Positions 1-9,150 are shown, numbered from the stretch's first letter. The stretch: DNA of 64,000 bases from Burkholderia sp. USMB20 (GCF_000949135.2 NZ_JTAN02000012.1:248001-312000); one strand, 5' to 3'. Notes: generated by a model not told the origin, from the letters alone. Translations and numbers: made by a program.

Positions 1-731
1 TGTACAACCAGTACCACATGGGCATCACGGCGGAGAACGTCGCGAAGGAATACGGGATCACGCGCGAGGAGCAGGACGCATTCGCGGCGCTGTCGCAGAA
101 CAAGGCGGAAGCCGCGCAGAAGGCCGGTCGCTTCGACGACGAGATCGTGCCGGTGTCGATCCCGCAACGCAAGGGCGAGCCGCTGCAGTTCGCGACGGAC
201 GAGTTCGTGCGCCACGGCGTGACGGCGGAATCGCTGGCGGGGCTGAAGCCGGCGTTCTCGAAGGACGGCTCGGTGACGGCGGCGAACGCGTCGGGGCTGA
301 ACGACGGCGCGGCGGCGGTGCTGGTGATGTCGGCGCAGAAGGCGGCGGCGCTCGGCCTGACGCCGCTGGCGCGGATCAAGGCATACGCGAACGCGGGCGT
401 GGATCCGAGCGTGATGGGCATGGGGCCGGTGCCGGCATCGCGCCGTGCGCTGGAGCGCGCGGGCTGGACGCCGGGCGACCTGGACCTGATGGAAATCAAC
501 GAGGCATTCGCGGCGCAGGCGCTGGCGGTGCACAAGCAGATGGGCTGGGACACGTCGAAGGTGAACGTGAACGGCGGGGCGATCGCGATCGGTCACCCGA
601 TCGGCGCGTCGGGTTGCCGGATCCTGGTGACGCTGCTGCACGAGATGGCCAAGCGCGATGCGAAGCGCGGGCTGGCGTCGCTGTGCATCGGCGGCGGGAT
701 GGGCGTCGCGCTCGCGGTCGAGCGCGGTTGA
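1..731 (+). CDS. phaA: Acetyl-CoA acetyltransferase (beta-ketothiolase), C-terminal part
   Basis: The gene enters from the left edge, so only the last 242 codons or so are visible; the frame is open from base 3. The product condenses two acetyl-CoA to acetoacetyl-CoA in the cytoplasm, the first step of polyhydroxybutyrate synthesis. Seen directly: the thiolase motif [11 protein letters not shown], then [14 protein letters not shown] with its catalytic His, then CIGGGMGVA carrying the second catalytic Cys. The acylated nucleophilic Cys lies outside the window. The next gene, phaB, is 217 bp downstream on the same strand, the usual pha order, which supports phaA over a fatty-acid thiolase. A phaC would be expected to the left but cannot be seen. 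Confidence 0.93.
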   Translation, partial: YNQYHMGITAENVAKEYGITREEQDAFAALSQNKAEAAQKAGRFDDEIVPVSIPQRKGEPLQFATDEFVRHGVTAESLAGLKPAFSKDGSVTAANASGLNDGAAAVLVMSAQKAAALGLTPLARIKAYANAGVDPSVMGMGPVPASRRALERAGWTPGDLDLMEINEAFAAQALAVHKQMGWDTSKVNVNGGAIAIGHPIGASGCRILVTLLHEMAKRDAKRGLASLCIGGGMGVALAVERG

Positions 732-948
732 GCAGAGTCTGACGATAGTGCACGCATGCGGCGCCGGCCAGCGCCGTACACACATGCAGCAAACTTCGCG
801 CGTAACAAGCTGCCAACAACAAGCGTGATGTTCCGGTGCGCGCCACGTCCGCCCTGCGGGCGCCAGCGCATCGCAGCGGCGGGGCGGCAGCATGTGCCAT
901 GCCGTCGCCCCGCACCTTTGACTACTTTTCTTGTCGGTAACTCATAGG

Positions 949-1692
949 ATGACTAAGCGAATTGCAGTTGTGACGGGTGGGATGGGCGGTCTTGGCGAAG
1001 CGATCAGCATCCGGTTGAACGATGCGGGCTACCAGGTCGTCGTCACGTATTCGCCGAACAACACCGGCGCCGATCGCTGGCTGACCGAGATGCACGCGGC
1101 CGGTCGCGAATTCCACGCGTATCCGGTGGACGTGGCCGATTACGATTCGTGCCAGCAATGCGTCGAGAAAATCGTCCGGGACGTCGGCCCGGTCGACATC
1201 CTGGTGAACAACGCGGGCATCACGCGCGACATGACGCTGCGCAAGCTCGACAAGGTCAACTGGGATGCGGTGATCCGCACCAACCTCGATTCCGTGTTCA
1301 ACATGACGAAGCCGGTCTGCGACGGCATGGTCGAGCGCGGCTGGGGACGCATCGTCAACATCGCGTCGGTCAACGGCTCGAAGGGATCGGTCGGCCAGAC
1401 CAACTACGCGGCCGCGAAGGCCGGCATGCACGGTTTCACGAAATCGCTCGCGCTCGAGACCGCGCGCAAGGGCGTGACGGTGAACACGGTGTCGCCGGGC
1501 TACCTTGCGACGAAGATGGTGACGGCGATCCCGCAGGACATCCTCGATACCAAGATCCTTCCGCAGATTCCGGCGGGACGGCTCGGGAAACCCGAGGAAG
1601 TCGCAGCGCTGGTCGCCTATCTGTGCTCGGAAGAGGCCGGTTTCGTGACGGGCTCCAACATCGCGATCAACGGCGGCCAGCACATGCATTGA
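949..1692 (+). CDS. phaB: Acetoacetyl-CoA reductase
   Basis: This 247-residue short-chain dehydrogenase reduces acetoacetyl-CoA to (R)-3-hydroxybutyryl-CoA with NADPH, the second step of polyhydroxybutyrate synthesis. The Rossmann motif TGGMGGLG starts near residue 9, NNAG lies near 87-90, and the catalytic Ser/Tyr/Lys are about S140, Y153 and K157 (YAAAK). The ATG at 949 gives the family N-terminus MTKRIAVVTGG; an upstream TTG at 931 would add six residues and is less likely. It follows phaA on the same strand. No phaR repressor gene follows within the next 1 kb, although many Burkholderia have phaR there. Confidence 0.95.
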   Translation: MTKRIAVVTGGMGGLGEAISIRLNDAGYQVVVTYSPNNTGADRWLTEMHAAGREFHAYPVDVADYDSCQQCVEKIVRDVGPVDILVNNAGITRDMTLRKLDKVNWDAVIRTNLDSVFNMTKPVCDGMVERGWGRIVNIASVNGSKGSVGQTNYAAAKAGMHGFTKSLALETARKGVTVNTVSPGYLATKMVTAIPQDILDTKILPQIPAGRLGKPEEVAALVAYLCSEEAGFVTGSNIAINGGQHMH

Positions 1693-1890
1693 CGCGCGGC
1701 GGCCCGGGCGGCGTTCGCGCGCGCGTCCGGGCCGTGCTCCCGCTGTATCCAGCGCCGGGGCGGCGCGCACGCGCGCGGTGACGGAACACGGACGCAGGTT
1801 CGCCGTGCATGCGGCGGGCCGGGTGCGCCCGCGCGCCGGCTACCGCGTCACGGCACGCACGCCGCACCGGCCTCGCATTCCGGAGGAGGC

Positions 1891-2091
1891 ATGGGTGACA
1901 CCTGGATGGGACTCGCGATCGGCGGCTCTGCACTGGCCGTCGCGCTGACGATGGCGATCGCGCTTCACTGGCTCGAGCGGCGCCGCGCGCGGCTGCTGCG
2001 CAACTTCGATCATCGCGATTGCTGGCTGGTCGCGTACGGCAAGTGCTTCGCGCGCGGGCCGGCGCGTCGCACGCGCGGCGGCGCGCGCTGA
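1891..2091 (+). CDS. Small single-pass membrane protein, hypothetical
   Basis: A 66-residue ORF with an excellent ribosome binding site (GGAGGAG, 1880-1886) at good spacing before the ATG. Residues 7-27 form one hydrophobic membrane segment, followed by the basic stretch LERRRARLLR, which predicts a cytoplasmic C-terminus. I recognise no family. It lies 198 bp after phaB, where phaR is often found, but shows no resemblance to a PhaR-type protein. The ribosome binding site and membrane topology favour a real gene, but the length makes it uncertain. Confidence 0.45.
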   Translation: MGDTWMGLAIGGSALAVALTMAIALHWLERRRARLLRNFDHRDCWLVAYGKCFARGPARRTRGGAR

Positions 2092-2171
2092 CGGCGGCGG
2101 TGCGGCACCGCCGCGTTCACGCGTCGTGCCGCGTCCCGCGCATCCGTATGCGGTGCGCGGGACGTTCGCAC

Positions 2172-2489
2172 TCAATCGCTGTTTCGCGCGCCTTCGCCTG
2201 AATCGTTCTTGTGGAAGATCCGCTTCGTCGTGCGCTTGGTGGCATCCCAGCCTTCGCGCGACGCGTGCGCGATGCCGTGGCCGACCGTCTTCGCGGCGCT
2301 CGCGGTCGCGTGGCCGAAACTGCGCGCGGCCTCGCCGGTCTTGTGCGCGGCTTCCTTCGAATCGCGCTTGATGTCCTGCTTCACTTCCGACATGTCCGCG
2401 TGCGCGATCGGGCTGATCAGCGCGAGAACGAACGCGGTGCAAATGAACTGACGTGCTTTCACGGCCTGGTTTCCTTGGGGCTGGTTCAT
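2172..2489 (-). CDS. Small exported Ala/Lys/His-rich protein, hypothetical
   Basis: A 105-residue protein with a Sec-type signal peptide (basic start to about residue 13, hydrophobic core FICTAFVLALISPIAHA, likely cleaved after AHA near residue 31). The mature part is short, charged and repetitive (VKQDIKRDSKEAAHKTGEAA, then SAAKTVGHGIAHASREGWDA), with a spacing that suggests amphipathic helices. It resembles small periplasmic proteins annotated only as hypothetical in Burkholderia. It is antiparallel to the preceding small gene, and its start overlaps by 4 bp the stop end of the next minus-strand gene (2486-3022). Function unknown. Confidence 0.6.
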   Translation of the reverse strand: MNQPQGNQAVKARQFICTAFVLALISPIAHADMSEVKQDIKRDSKEAAHKTGEAARSFGHATASAAKTVGHGIAHASREGWDATKRTTKRIFHKNDSGEGARNSD

Positions 2490-3022
2490 CTAGGGTCCGC
2501 GCGGCCCGCGGGCGGCGCAACACGTATGCCGGCTGCCGATGCATCGAGCATCACCGCGGCGCGGCCGCCGAGCAACACGCGCTCCCCGCAGCGCAGCGTG
2601 AAGCCGTACAGCACGGAGCGGTCGTCGCCGCCGATGCGTTCGGCATCGACGATCAGCGGCAGGTCGAACGTGTCGAGCCGGTCGACGAACGCGTCGACGT
2701 TGCGCACGCTCGCAAGATAGCCGGCGCGCGGCCGCGCGGGTTCCGCCTGCGCCTGCTGCGCACCGAGCAGCGCGCCGTGCACGGCCATCGCCTGTGCCGC
2801 ATATTCGATCCCGCAGACCGACGCGAGCCGGCCGCGCGAGCGCAGCGGGTTGTGCGGGTCGCGGTGGCTCGTCGCGCTGCAGCGGATGCGCGCGGCGTCC
2901 CACGCTTCGACCCGATCGAGCAAGCACATCGCGCCGTCGTGCGGAATGTGCGCGGCGATCCATGCGCGATCGAGCGTGGCCGGCGCCGGCGCAGGCATCG
3001 GCGTCGAAACGGGCGTCGTCAT
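2486..3022 (-). CDS. Aryl-polyene 3-hydroxyacyl-ACP dehydratase (ApeP-like hotdog protein)
   Basis: A 178-residue hotdog-fold protein, last gene of the minus-strand aryl-polyene operon. It should dehydrate the 3-hydroxyacyl-ACP formed in each polyene elongation round. Seen: after a Pro/Ala-rich start, IPHDGAMCLLDRVEAWD near residues 26-42, the usual opening of this family, and the helix SVCGIEYAAQAMAVHGALL near 68-86. The ATG at 3022 overlaps the stop of the ketosynthase-like gene by 4 bp (ATGA), so translation is probably coupled. The operon also has a second hotdog domain fused to the AMP-ligase. Confidence 0.82.
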   Translation of the reverse strand: MTTPVSTPMPAPAPATLDRAWIAAHIPHDGAMCLLDRVEAWDAARIRCSATSHRDPHNPLRSRGRLASVCGIEYAAQAMAVHGALLGAQQAQAEPARPRAGYLASVRNVDAFVDRLDTFDLPLIVDAERIGGDDRSVLYGFTLRCGERVLLGGRAAVMLDASAAGIRVAPPAGRADPR

Positions 3023-3837
3023 CGCGCGTGCCTCGCCGCGGCATTCGGCAGTGCGATATCGACCTGCACGCGCGTATCTTCCAGATAGTCGAGCACGACG
3101 CTCGCCGCGCGCCGCGCCGCGAGCGCGTCGAGCAGCGGCAGCGCGCGCGCGGCCGGATTGCCGGTGCGCAGCGCGTCGAGTTCGGGGTTCGCGAGCGTCG
3201 TCGCCGGCGCGTCGGTGAGCCGCACGTCGATGCGCGCGAGCGTGCGTTCGCTCGCGTCGGGCGCGAGCACGAGCGCGACGCCGAATGCGTCGACGATCGG
3301 CCGCACCGCGTGCAGCGGCTCCGGATAGTCGGTGTCGTAGGCGATCAGCAGGCTCGGCACGCGATCGACCATGACCTGGCATACGCTCTCGAGCAGGCCC
3401 GCGGCGAAGCTGCCGTCGTGCGCGCACAGCACGTTCGACGTCGCCATCGCGCGGGTCGCGATGCTCCAGTAGCCGGCCGGCGCGTTGTGCACGGAGTTGT
3501 GAAAGCGCGTGGGCGACAGGTGGCGATCGTCGCCGGCGAGGGTCTCGCAGATCGCGTGGCAGTTCTGGCCGTCGCCGCCGGACGCGCTGAACACGGTCGC
3601 GAGCGTGGCCGCATCGCGCCCGCTCGCGGCTGCCGCTTCGAGGCCGACCGCGAGCGCGACGCGCACGACGGGGCCGGTGCGGCGGCGCTCCGCCGGCGGC
3701 AGGCCGGCAGGCGGCGGCAGCACGGTGCGCGCGCTCGCATAGGCCGCGCGGCCCGCGAGCACGTCGGCCGCGTGCGGCCAGTCGTTCAGTCCCGGCCCGA
3801 CGAGGCCGACACTTTCGATGAAGGCGGTGACGGTCAT
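3019..3837 (-). CDS. Beta-ketoacyl synthase-like chain-length factor
   Basis: A 272-residue protein matching the short ketosynthase-N-terminal-like family of aryl-polyene clusters. The conserved region is FSASGGDGQNCHAICETL followed by SPTRFHNSVHNAPAGYW. It is far shorter than a true ketosynthase, and the usual Cys-His-Lys/His catalytic set is not evident, so a non-catalytic partner of the neighbouring ketosynthase, controlling chain length, is the family-based expectation. Both ends overlap neighbours by 4 bp (ATGA), consistent with stoichiometric, coupled synthesis. Confidence 0.82.
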   Translation of the reverse strand: MTVTAFIESVGLVGPGLNDWPHAADVLAGRAAYASARTVLPPPAGLPPAERRRTGPVVRVALAVGLEAAAASGRDAATLATVFSASGGDGQNCHAICETLAGDDRHLSPTRFHNSVHNAPAGYWSIATRAMATSNVLCAHDGSFAAGLLESVCQVMVDRVPSLLIAYDTDYPEPLHAVRPIVDAFGVALVLAPDASERTLARIDVRLTDAPATTLANPELDALRTGNPAARALPLLDALAARRAASVVLDYLEDTRVQVDIALPNAAARHAR

Positions 3838-5057
3838 GTCGGCTCCCGGCGGCTCGCATGCCCGGCGCGGCCGAGGATCAGGCTGCAGTTCGTGCCGCCG
3901 AAGCCGAACGAATTCGACAGGACCGCACGCACGCGCGCATCGCGGCTCGCGAGCACGTAGTCGGCGGCCAGCGCCGGGTCGGGTTGCGTCGTGTTGACGC
4001 CGGCCGGCACGAACTGTTCGCGCAGCGCCAGCGCGGCGACGACCGCTTCGAGGGCGCCGGCCGCCCCGAGCGTGTGACCGGTCGCGCCCTTCGTCGAGCT
4101 GCACGGCGTGCGCGCGAGCAGCGCGCCCACCGCGCGGCTTTCGGCGGCATCGTTGCTGGGCGTCGCGGTGCCGTGCAGGTTCACGTAGTCGATGTCGCTT
4201 GCAGCGAGGCCGGCCGACGCGAGCGCCTGTTCGATCGCGATGCGCGCACCGAGCCCTTCCGGATGCGGCGACGACATGTGATGCGCATCGCTCGATTCGC
4301 CGATGCCGAGCAGCAGGATCGCGTCGCCGTCGAGCGCGGCGGGCGCGTCGGGCACGCGTTCGAGCAGCGCGAACGCCGCCGCTTCGCCGATCGAGATGCC
4401 GTCACGCGCGACGTCGAACGGGCGGCACGGCCGGCGCGACAGCAGTTCGAGCGAATTGAAGCCGTACAGCGTCGTCAGGCACAGCGAATCGACGCCGCCG
4501 ACGACGGCCGCATCGATCAGCCCCGCTTCGATCATCCGGCGCGCGGAGCCGAACACCTTCGCGCCGGACGAGCACGCGGACGAGATCGCCATTGCCGGTC
4601 CGCGCAGCGCGAAATACGCGCGCACGAACGCAGCCGGCGAATACGGGTTGTGCGTGTGCGCGTAGCGGAATCCGGCGGGCAGGGCTCCGCTGGCCGGATC
4701 GCGCTGCTCGTACGCGCGCTCGGTCTCGAGGATGCCGGAGGTGCTCGTGCCGACGAACACGCCGACGCGCGCGGCGCCGTGGCGCGACACGGCCGCCGCG
4801 ACGCCCGCGTCGAAGCCGTCCTGGACGAGGCCGAGTTGCGCGAGGCGGTTGTTGCGGCAGTCGAAGTCGGCGAGATCCGCGCGCACGGGCTGCGCATCGA
4901 CGCCGTCCACGGCGCCGATCCAGGTGTCGAGATCGGCGCGTTCGAAGTCGCACGGCGTGAGCCCGCCGCGTGCGTGGCGCAGCGCGTCGACGGTCGCGTC
5001 GAGGCCGCGGCCGATGCAGCTGGTGGCGGTGAAGTGCGAGAGCAGGAGAGGTTTCAC
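3834..5057 (-). CDS. Beta-ketoacyl-ACP synthase of the aryl-polyene pathway
   Basis: A 407-residue KAS I/II-type ketosynthase that extends the polyene chain on the acyl carrier protein. The nucleophile is Cys162 in SSACSSG; the catalytic His lies in NLHGTATPSNDAAES and the Lys/His pair in TKGATGHTLGAAGALEA, followed by the closing FGFGGTNCSL motif. Length and motifs are complete. It precedes the chain-length-factor-like gene with a 4-bp overlap. A 63-bp gap separates it from the upstream deacetylase-like gene, the only sizeable gap in this arm. Confidence 0.9.
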   Translation of the reverse strand: MKPLLLSHFTATSCIGRGLDATVDALRHARGGLTPCDFERADLDTWIGAVDGVDAQPVRADLADFDCRNNRLAQLGLVQDGFDAGVAAAVSRHGAARVGVFVGTSTSGILETERAYEQRDPASGALPAGFRYAHTHNPYSPAAFVRAYFALRGPAMAISSACSSGAKVFGSARRMIEAGLIDAAVVGGVDSLCLTTLYGFNSLELLSRRPCRPFDVARDGISIGEAAAFALLERVPDAPAALDGDAILLLGIGESSDAHHMSSPHPEGLGARIAIEQALASAGLAASDIDYVNLHGTATPSNDAAESRAVGALLARTPCSSTKGATGHTLGAAGALEAVVAALALREQFVPAGVNTTQPDPALAADYVLASRDARVRAVLSNSFGFGGTNCSLILGRAGHASRREPT

Positions 5058-5120
5058 GAGGGTCGTATCCGGTGGCCGGAACGGGCGCCGCAGCGGGGCT
5101 GGCGGGCGCGCCGGGCGTGG

Positions 5121-6014
5121 TCAGATTTTATCAAACGGGGCGGCTGGCATGCCCGGCCCGGCGGGCGGATCGGACGGTTCGGGGGCGAGCGCGGCGCGCA
5201 GCGTGGTCCAGTGCAACTGCGCATCGGCGGCCGCGTGCAGCAGCGCGGGCAGCACGTCGAGCACGACCGGTTCGCCACGCGCGTCGCGCGCCGCGTGGCC
5301 GTCGTGCACGAGCAGGATGTCGCGCGCAGCCAGGCCGTTCAGCAGGCGGTGCGTGACGGTATCCGCATCGCGCGCGCGGGTGTCGAAGCCGCGGCGCGTC
5401 CAGCTGGCGAGCTGCAGGCCGAACTCGCACAGCACCGGCTCGAGAAACGGATTGCGCATGCCGGCCGGCGCGCGGAAGAAGCGCGGGCGCGTGCCGGCGA
5501 TCTCGGTCAGCGTCTGCTGCGCGGCCGCGATTTCACGGCGCAGCGCGGCGGGCCCCCACAGCGAGAACGTATGCCGGTGCCGCTGGCTGTGGTTCTCGAC
5601 CGCGTGGCCGCGCGCGACGATCGCTTCGATCCACTGCGGATGGCGGCGCGCGAGATCGCCGATGCAGAAGAACGTCGCGCGCGCGTCGTGGCGATCGAGC
5701 AGGTCCAGCACGCGCGGCGTGACGTCGGGGTCCGGGCCGTCGTCGATCGTCAGCGCGATCCGGCGGCCGGCGCCGGCCGGCAGGCGCGTCCAGTTCGGCC
5801 CGAGCAGCGCGCTGCGCGGCCACAGGCCGGCGGCGGTCAGCGCGAGATGCGACGCGACCACGCCACCGGCGGCCCACGGCCATGCGGCCGGTTGCGCGAC
5901 GACGGCCGCGAGCGCGCCCGCGTGCAGCGCGGCCGTGCCCGCGATCAGCGGCGTCGGTTTCCAGCGGCGCGCATCGCCGGGCTGGCGAGGCGGAACGGAC
6001 GACGGGGCGTTCAT
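5121..6014 (-). CDS. Polysaccharide deacetylase (NodB-homology) family protein
   Basis: A 297-residue protein with two hydrophobic N-terminal segments (about residues 20-65) and a NodB-type carbohydrate-esterase domain. Seen: TIDDGPDPD (metal and base Asp pair) near residue 93, the metal-binding ENHSQRH near 140, and RAPAGMRNP near 180. The family removes acyl groups from amino sugars or related substrates using a divalent metal. The start overlaps the MMPL stop by 4 bp, so it belongs to the pigment operon, where a deacetylase is not a standard core gene. It may act on the sugar-lipid head group; that is inference. Confidence 0.83.
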   Translation of the reverse strand: MNAPSSVPPRQPGDARRWKPTPLIAGTAALHAGALAAVVAQPAAWPWAAGGVVASHLALTAAGLWPRSALLGPNWTRLPAGAGRRIALTIDDGPDPDVTPRVLDLLDRHDARATFFCIGDLARRHPQWIEAIVARGHAVENHSQRHRHTFSLWGPAALRREIAAAQQTLTEIAGTRPRFFRAPAGMRNPFLEPVLCEFGLQLASWTRRGFDTRARDADTVTHRLLNGLAARDILLVHDGHAARDARGEPVVLDVLPALLHAAADAQLHWTTLRAALAPEPSDPPAGPGMPAAPFDKI

Positions 6015-8494
6015 GCGCGACCTCCTGTCGGCTCACGATGAAGGCTGCCAGCGGCCGCCGCCGCCGCGCGCGGCGCGAGAATCGCGGCGAACGCGAGCGC
6101 GAGCATCGCGCCGGGGCCGACGGTCAGCCCGAAGGTTTCGAGCAGCGGCACCCGCGACAGCGCGAGCAGGCCGAAGCCGGCGACCGTCGCGAGGTTCGCG
6201 ATCAGCAGCGACACGAGCGTGTGCGGCGTGACGGGTTGCGCGTCGTCGCGCTTGCAGAAGAACAGCGCATAGTTCGAGCCGACCGCGACGATCAGCAGCA
6301 TCCCGACGAGGTGCAGGATCGTCAGCGGCACGCCGGCGAGCGCGAAGCCGGCCGTCACCACCAGCACGGCCGCGACCAGCGGCGCGAGCGCGCGTACGAC
6401 GCGGCGCGGCGAGCGCAGCGCGATCAGCAGCAGCACGGCGATCGCCGCGAAACCCGCGAGCGACAGCCGGATGTCCTCGTGCACGTAGTTCACGTACAGG
6501 CGGTCGGCCTCGGCCTTCATGTCGACGAACAGCGCGTCGGGCACGCCGGCGCGCGCGACGGCCGCGCGAATCGGCGCGGCATCGAGCGCCGGAGCCGCCG
6601 GACCGGTGCGTGCGACGTCCGGCGCGCGCAGCGGCAGCATCGCGCGCCAGCGGCCCGCGCGCTCGGTCAGCAGCGCGTCGACGGCGAGCGCCATCGACGT
6701 GCCGCGCAGGTCCGCGCGCGTGAGCAGCGGCGCGTGGCGTGCGGCCTCGACATCGGCGATGAACGGAGCGAACAGCTCGGGCCTGACCGGGATCGGCTGG
6801 TTCGCGACGGCCGCGCGCATGCGTGCGGCCAGCGTGTCGGCGTCCGGCAGGCTCGCCTGGCGCGCGCGCTGCGCAGCGTCGCTCGGCAGGTAGCGCGCGG
6901 GACTTTCGAAGCCCGCGAGCGCGCCGCGCTCGACGAGCGGCTGCAATTGCGCGGCGACCCGTTCCGCGCGTTCGAGCGCGGCCTGTTCGGTCGGCGCGGA
7001 AATCACGACGAGATAGCGCACGTCCGGCGCGCCGAGATCGGCGCGCAGGCGTGCGTCGAGTGCCTGCGCGCGAGCGGGCACGGGGCTCAGTGCCGCAAGC
7101 TCGCGGCTCCACAGGCCGTCGCGATGCAGCATGAGCGTCGCGCACGCGGCGAGCACGAGCGCGGCGAGCGGCCAGCGCAGCCGCGGCGCGGCAGCGGCCG
7201 CCCGCGCGAGCACCGCGCCGACGCGCGACACGTCGCGAATCGCGACGTGCTCGCCGCGCAGGTGCGGCAGCACGAAGCGCGTGACGAGCGCGGCGGCCGT
7301 CAGCCCGGCGATCGAGTAGAGCCCAAGCTGCACGAGGCCCGGAAAGCCGGAGAACAGCATCGACGCGAAGCCGCACACGGACGTCAGCACGCCGAGCCGG
7401 ATCGTCGGCCAATAAGCGGCGATCCATGCCCGCGTCGCGTCGGCGGGCCGTGTGGTGCCGCGCGAGCCGGCCTGCGCCGATTGCACGAACAGGTAGATCG
7501 AATAGTCGACGGCTTCGCCGATCAGCGTCGTGCCGAAGCCGAGCGTCAGCCCGTGCACCGTGCCGAACGCGATGCCGACCGCCGCGATGCCGGCGGCGAT
7601 GCCCGTCAGCACCGGCAGCAGCCCCAGCGCGAGCGTGCGCGGCGAGCGGTACAGCGTCAGCAGCAGCGCGACGATCAGCACGACGCTCGCCGTCGACAGC
7701 CGCTCGACGTCGTGCCGGATCGTGTCGCGCGTGTCGACCGAGAACACGCCTGGGCCGGTCATCGCGAGCGTGTACGCGGCCGGGTTCGGCAGCGCCTGCG
7801 TCGCGGCGGGGAACGCGCGGCGCACCGCGTCGATCGCGCGTGCCTGCGCATCGGTGTCGGAGCCGGGCGCGGCCGTCTGCACGACGAGCACCGCGCGCGT
7901 GCCGTCGCGCGACGCCCATACGCCGTCGCGGCTGGCTGGCTGCGCGCCGCTGTCGAGCTGATCGACGAGCGCCGTCACTTCGCCGGTCGGGTCGCGCGGC
8001 AGCAGCGCCTTCGCGACGAGCCCCGCCGACGAACTCAACAGGTCGAGGCTGTCGCCGAGCGCCTGGTGCAGGCCGTCCGCGCTGAAGCGCTGCGGCGCGA
8101 CGGCCGGGCTCAGCAGGTAGCGATGGTCGAACACGAACTGCCGGTCGTGTGTGTCGTCGACGGCTTCGCCGTTGTTGATCGCCGAGAATTGCCGGTCGGC
8201 GCGCAGCGTGCCGGCGACGCGCCGCGACAGCGCGGCACGCGTGGCCGCATCGCCGCCGTCGATCGCGACGAGGATCAGCCGCGACACGATGCCGTCGCGC
8301 AGTTGATCGACGAGCACGCGCTGCCCCGCGCTCGGTGCGCGCGGCAGGAACGCGGACAGGTCGGCCGTGAAGTTCGCGCGGGCGATCGCGATCCCGCATG
8401 CGACGAGCGCGAGCAGCCACACGAGCACCGCGCGTTGCCGCCACGCGGGCAGGCGGTGCGTGACGGGGGCGGGCGGCCGGGTGCGATCGTCCAT
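6011..8494 (-). CDS. MMPL/RND-family exporter of the aryl-polyene locus
   Basis: An 827-residue inner-membrane transporter with the RND/MMPL plan: a first membrane helix (about residues 19-37), a large periplasmic domain, five to six clustered helices, and then the whole arrangement again in the C-terminal half. Such proteins sit in aryl-polyene clusters and are thought to move the lipid product toward the outer membrane. The ATG at 8494 gives MDDRTRPPAP; it shares one base with the stop of the LolA-like gene (TGATG), suggesting coupled translation. A much longer upstream reading of this frame is antisense coincidence. Confidence 0.88.
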   Translation of the reverse strand: MDDRTRPPAPVTHRLPAWRQRAVLVWLLALVACGIAIARANFTADLSAFLPRAPSAGQRVLVDQLRDGIVSRLILVAIDGGDAATRAALSRRVAGTLRADRQFSAINNGEAVDDTHDRQFVFDHRYLLSPAVAPQRFSADGLHQALGDSLDLLSSSAGLVAKALLPRDPTGEVTALVDQLDSGAQPASRDGVWASRDGTRAVLVVQTAAPGSDTDAQARAIDAVRRAFPAATQALPNPAAYTLAMTGPGVFSVDTRDTIRHDVERLSTASVVLIVALLLTLYRSPRTLALGLLPVLTGIAAGIAAVGIAFGTVHGLTLGFGTTLIGEAVDYSIYLFVQSAQAGSRGTTRPADATRAWIAAYWPTIRLGVLTSVCGFASMLFSGFPGLVQLGLYSIAGLTAAALVTRFVLPHLRGEHVAIRDVSRVGAVLARAAAAAPRLRWPLAALVLAACATLMLHRDGLWSRELAALSPVPARAQALDARLRADLGAPDVRYLVVISAPTEQAALERAERVAAQLQPLVERGALAGFESPARYLPSDAAQRARQASLPDADTLAARMRAAVANQPIPVRPELFAPFIADVEAARHAPLLTRADLRGTSMALAVDALLTERAGRWRAMLPLRAPDVARTGPAAPALDAAPIRAAVARAGVPDALFVDMKAEADRLYVNYVHEDIRLSLAGFAAIAVLLLIALRSPRRVVRALAPLVAAVLVVTAGFALAGVPLTILHLVGMLLIVAVGSNYALFFCKRDDAQPVTPHTLVSLLIANLATVAGFGLLALSRVPLLETFGLTVGPGAMLALAFAAILAPRAAAAAAGSLHREPTGGRA

Positions 8495-9150
8495 CAGTTC
8501 GCCGGGACGGGTTGCAGGCGCATCGTCGAACGGTCGCCGTCGGCCTGCCGGATCGCGACGCTGCGCAACACGTCGCGCGAGCCTTCGAGCGTGATCGTGC
8601 TGACGACCTTCAGCATCCGCGAGTCGAGCGGCGTGAGCGTCAGCGTCCAGTCGTCGCCGCGACCGGCGAGCGCGACCTTGTAGACCTGCTCGAGCGCATA
8701 GCGGTTGCCGGCGAGCGTCGCGCGGATGCTGTCGATGAACGCGCCGAGCTCCGGATAGCGCGCGAGCGCGAGCGTGTACTTGCGGTTGTTGCGCTCGACG
8801 GTGAGCATGTCGCCGTCGACCACGAGATGTTCGGGCTTCGGGTTCAGCGTGTGCTTCTCGAGATGGTCGGGTGCGACGAACACGAGCTCGCCCGACGATT
8901 CGAGCGGCTGCGTGGTGATCGACAGCGTCTTCGTCTCGGTGAACGTCGCGCGCCCCGACTTGTGCTGCGCGAGCGTCGACATCAGCCGGTCGAGGGTCCA
9001 TGCCGAACCGGTGTCGGCCGCGTGCGCGGGCAGGGCGAGCGCGACGGCGGCCGTGACGGCGAACGTGCGTGCTGCTCGGCGCAGCGCGCGCGGGTGCGGC
9101 AGCGGGAACATCGGCAGCGACATCGGCGGAAAGCGGCGAACGGCGGTCAT
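8494..9150 (-). CDS. LolA-like outer-membrane lipoprotein carrier protein
   Basis: A 218-residue periplasmic protein with a signal peptide (hydrophobic core near residues 31-42, cleavage after ALPAHA). The mature part shows the LolA-type start LMSTLAQHKSGRATFTETKT and repeated beta-strand pattern. LolA-like proteins bind lipidic cargo, and beside an MMPL exporter this one is likely to hand the aryl-polyene lipid across the periplasm. The start at 9150 overlaps the acyltransferase stop by 4 bp; an internal ATG at 9123 (MSLPMFPL) is a possible alternative that keeps the signal peptide. It is not the housekeeping lolA, judging by context. Confidence 0.83.
   Translation of the reverse strand: MTAVRRFPPMSLPMFPLPHPRALRRAARTFAVTAAVALALPAHAADTGSAWTLDRLMSTLAQHKSGRATFTETKTLSITTQPLESSGELVFVAPDHLEKHTLNPKPEHLVVDGDMLTVERNNRKYTLALARYPELGAFIDSIRATLAGNRYALEQVYKVALAGRGDDWTLTLTPLDSRMLKVVSTITLEGSRDVLRSVAIRQADGDRSTMRLQPVPAN

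Noticed and set aside
756-947. 63-codon ORF between phaA and phaB
   Set aside because: No ribosome binding site, no family pattern, and it lies in the expected untranslated spacer.
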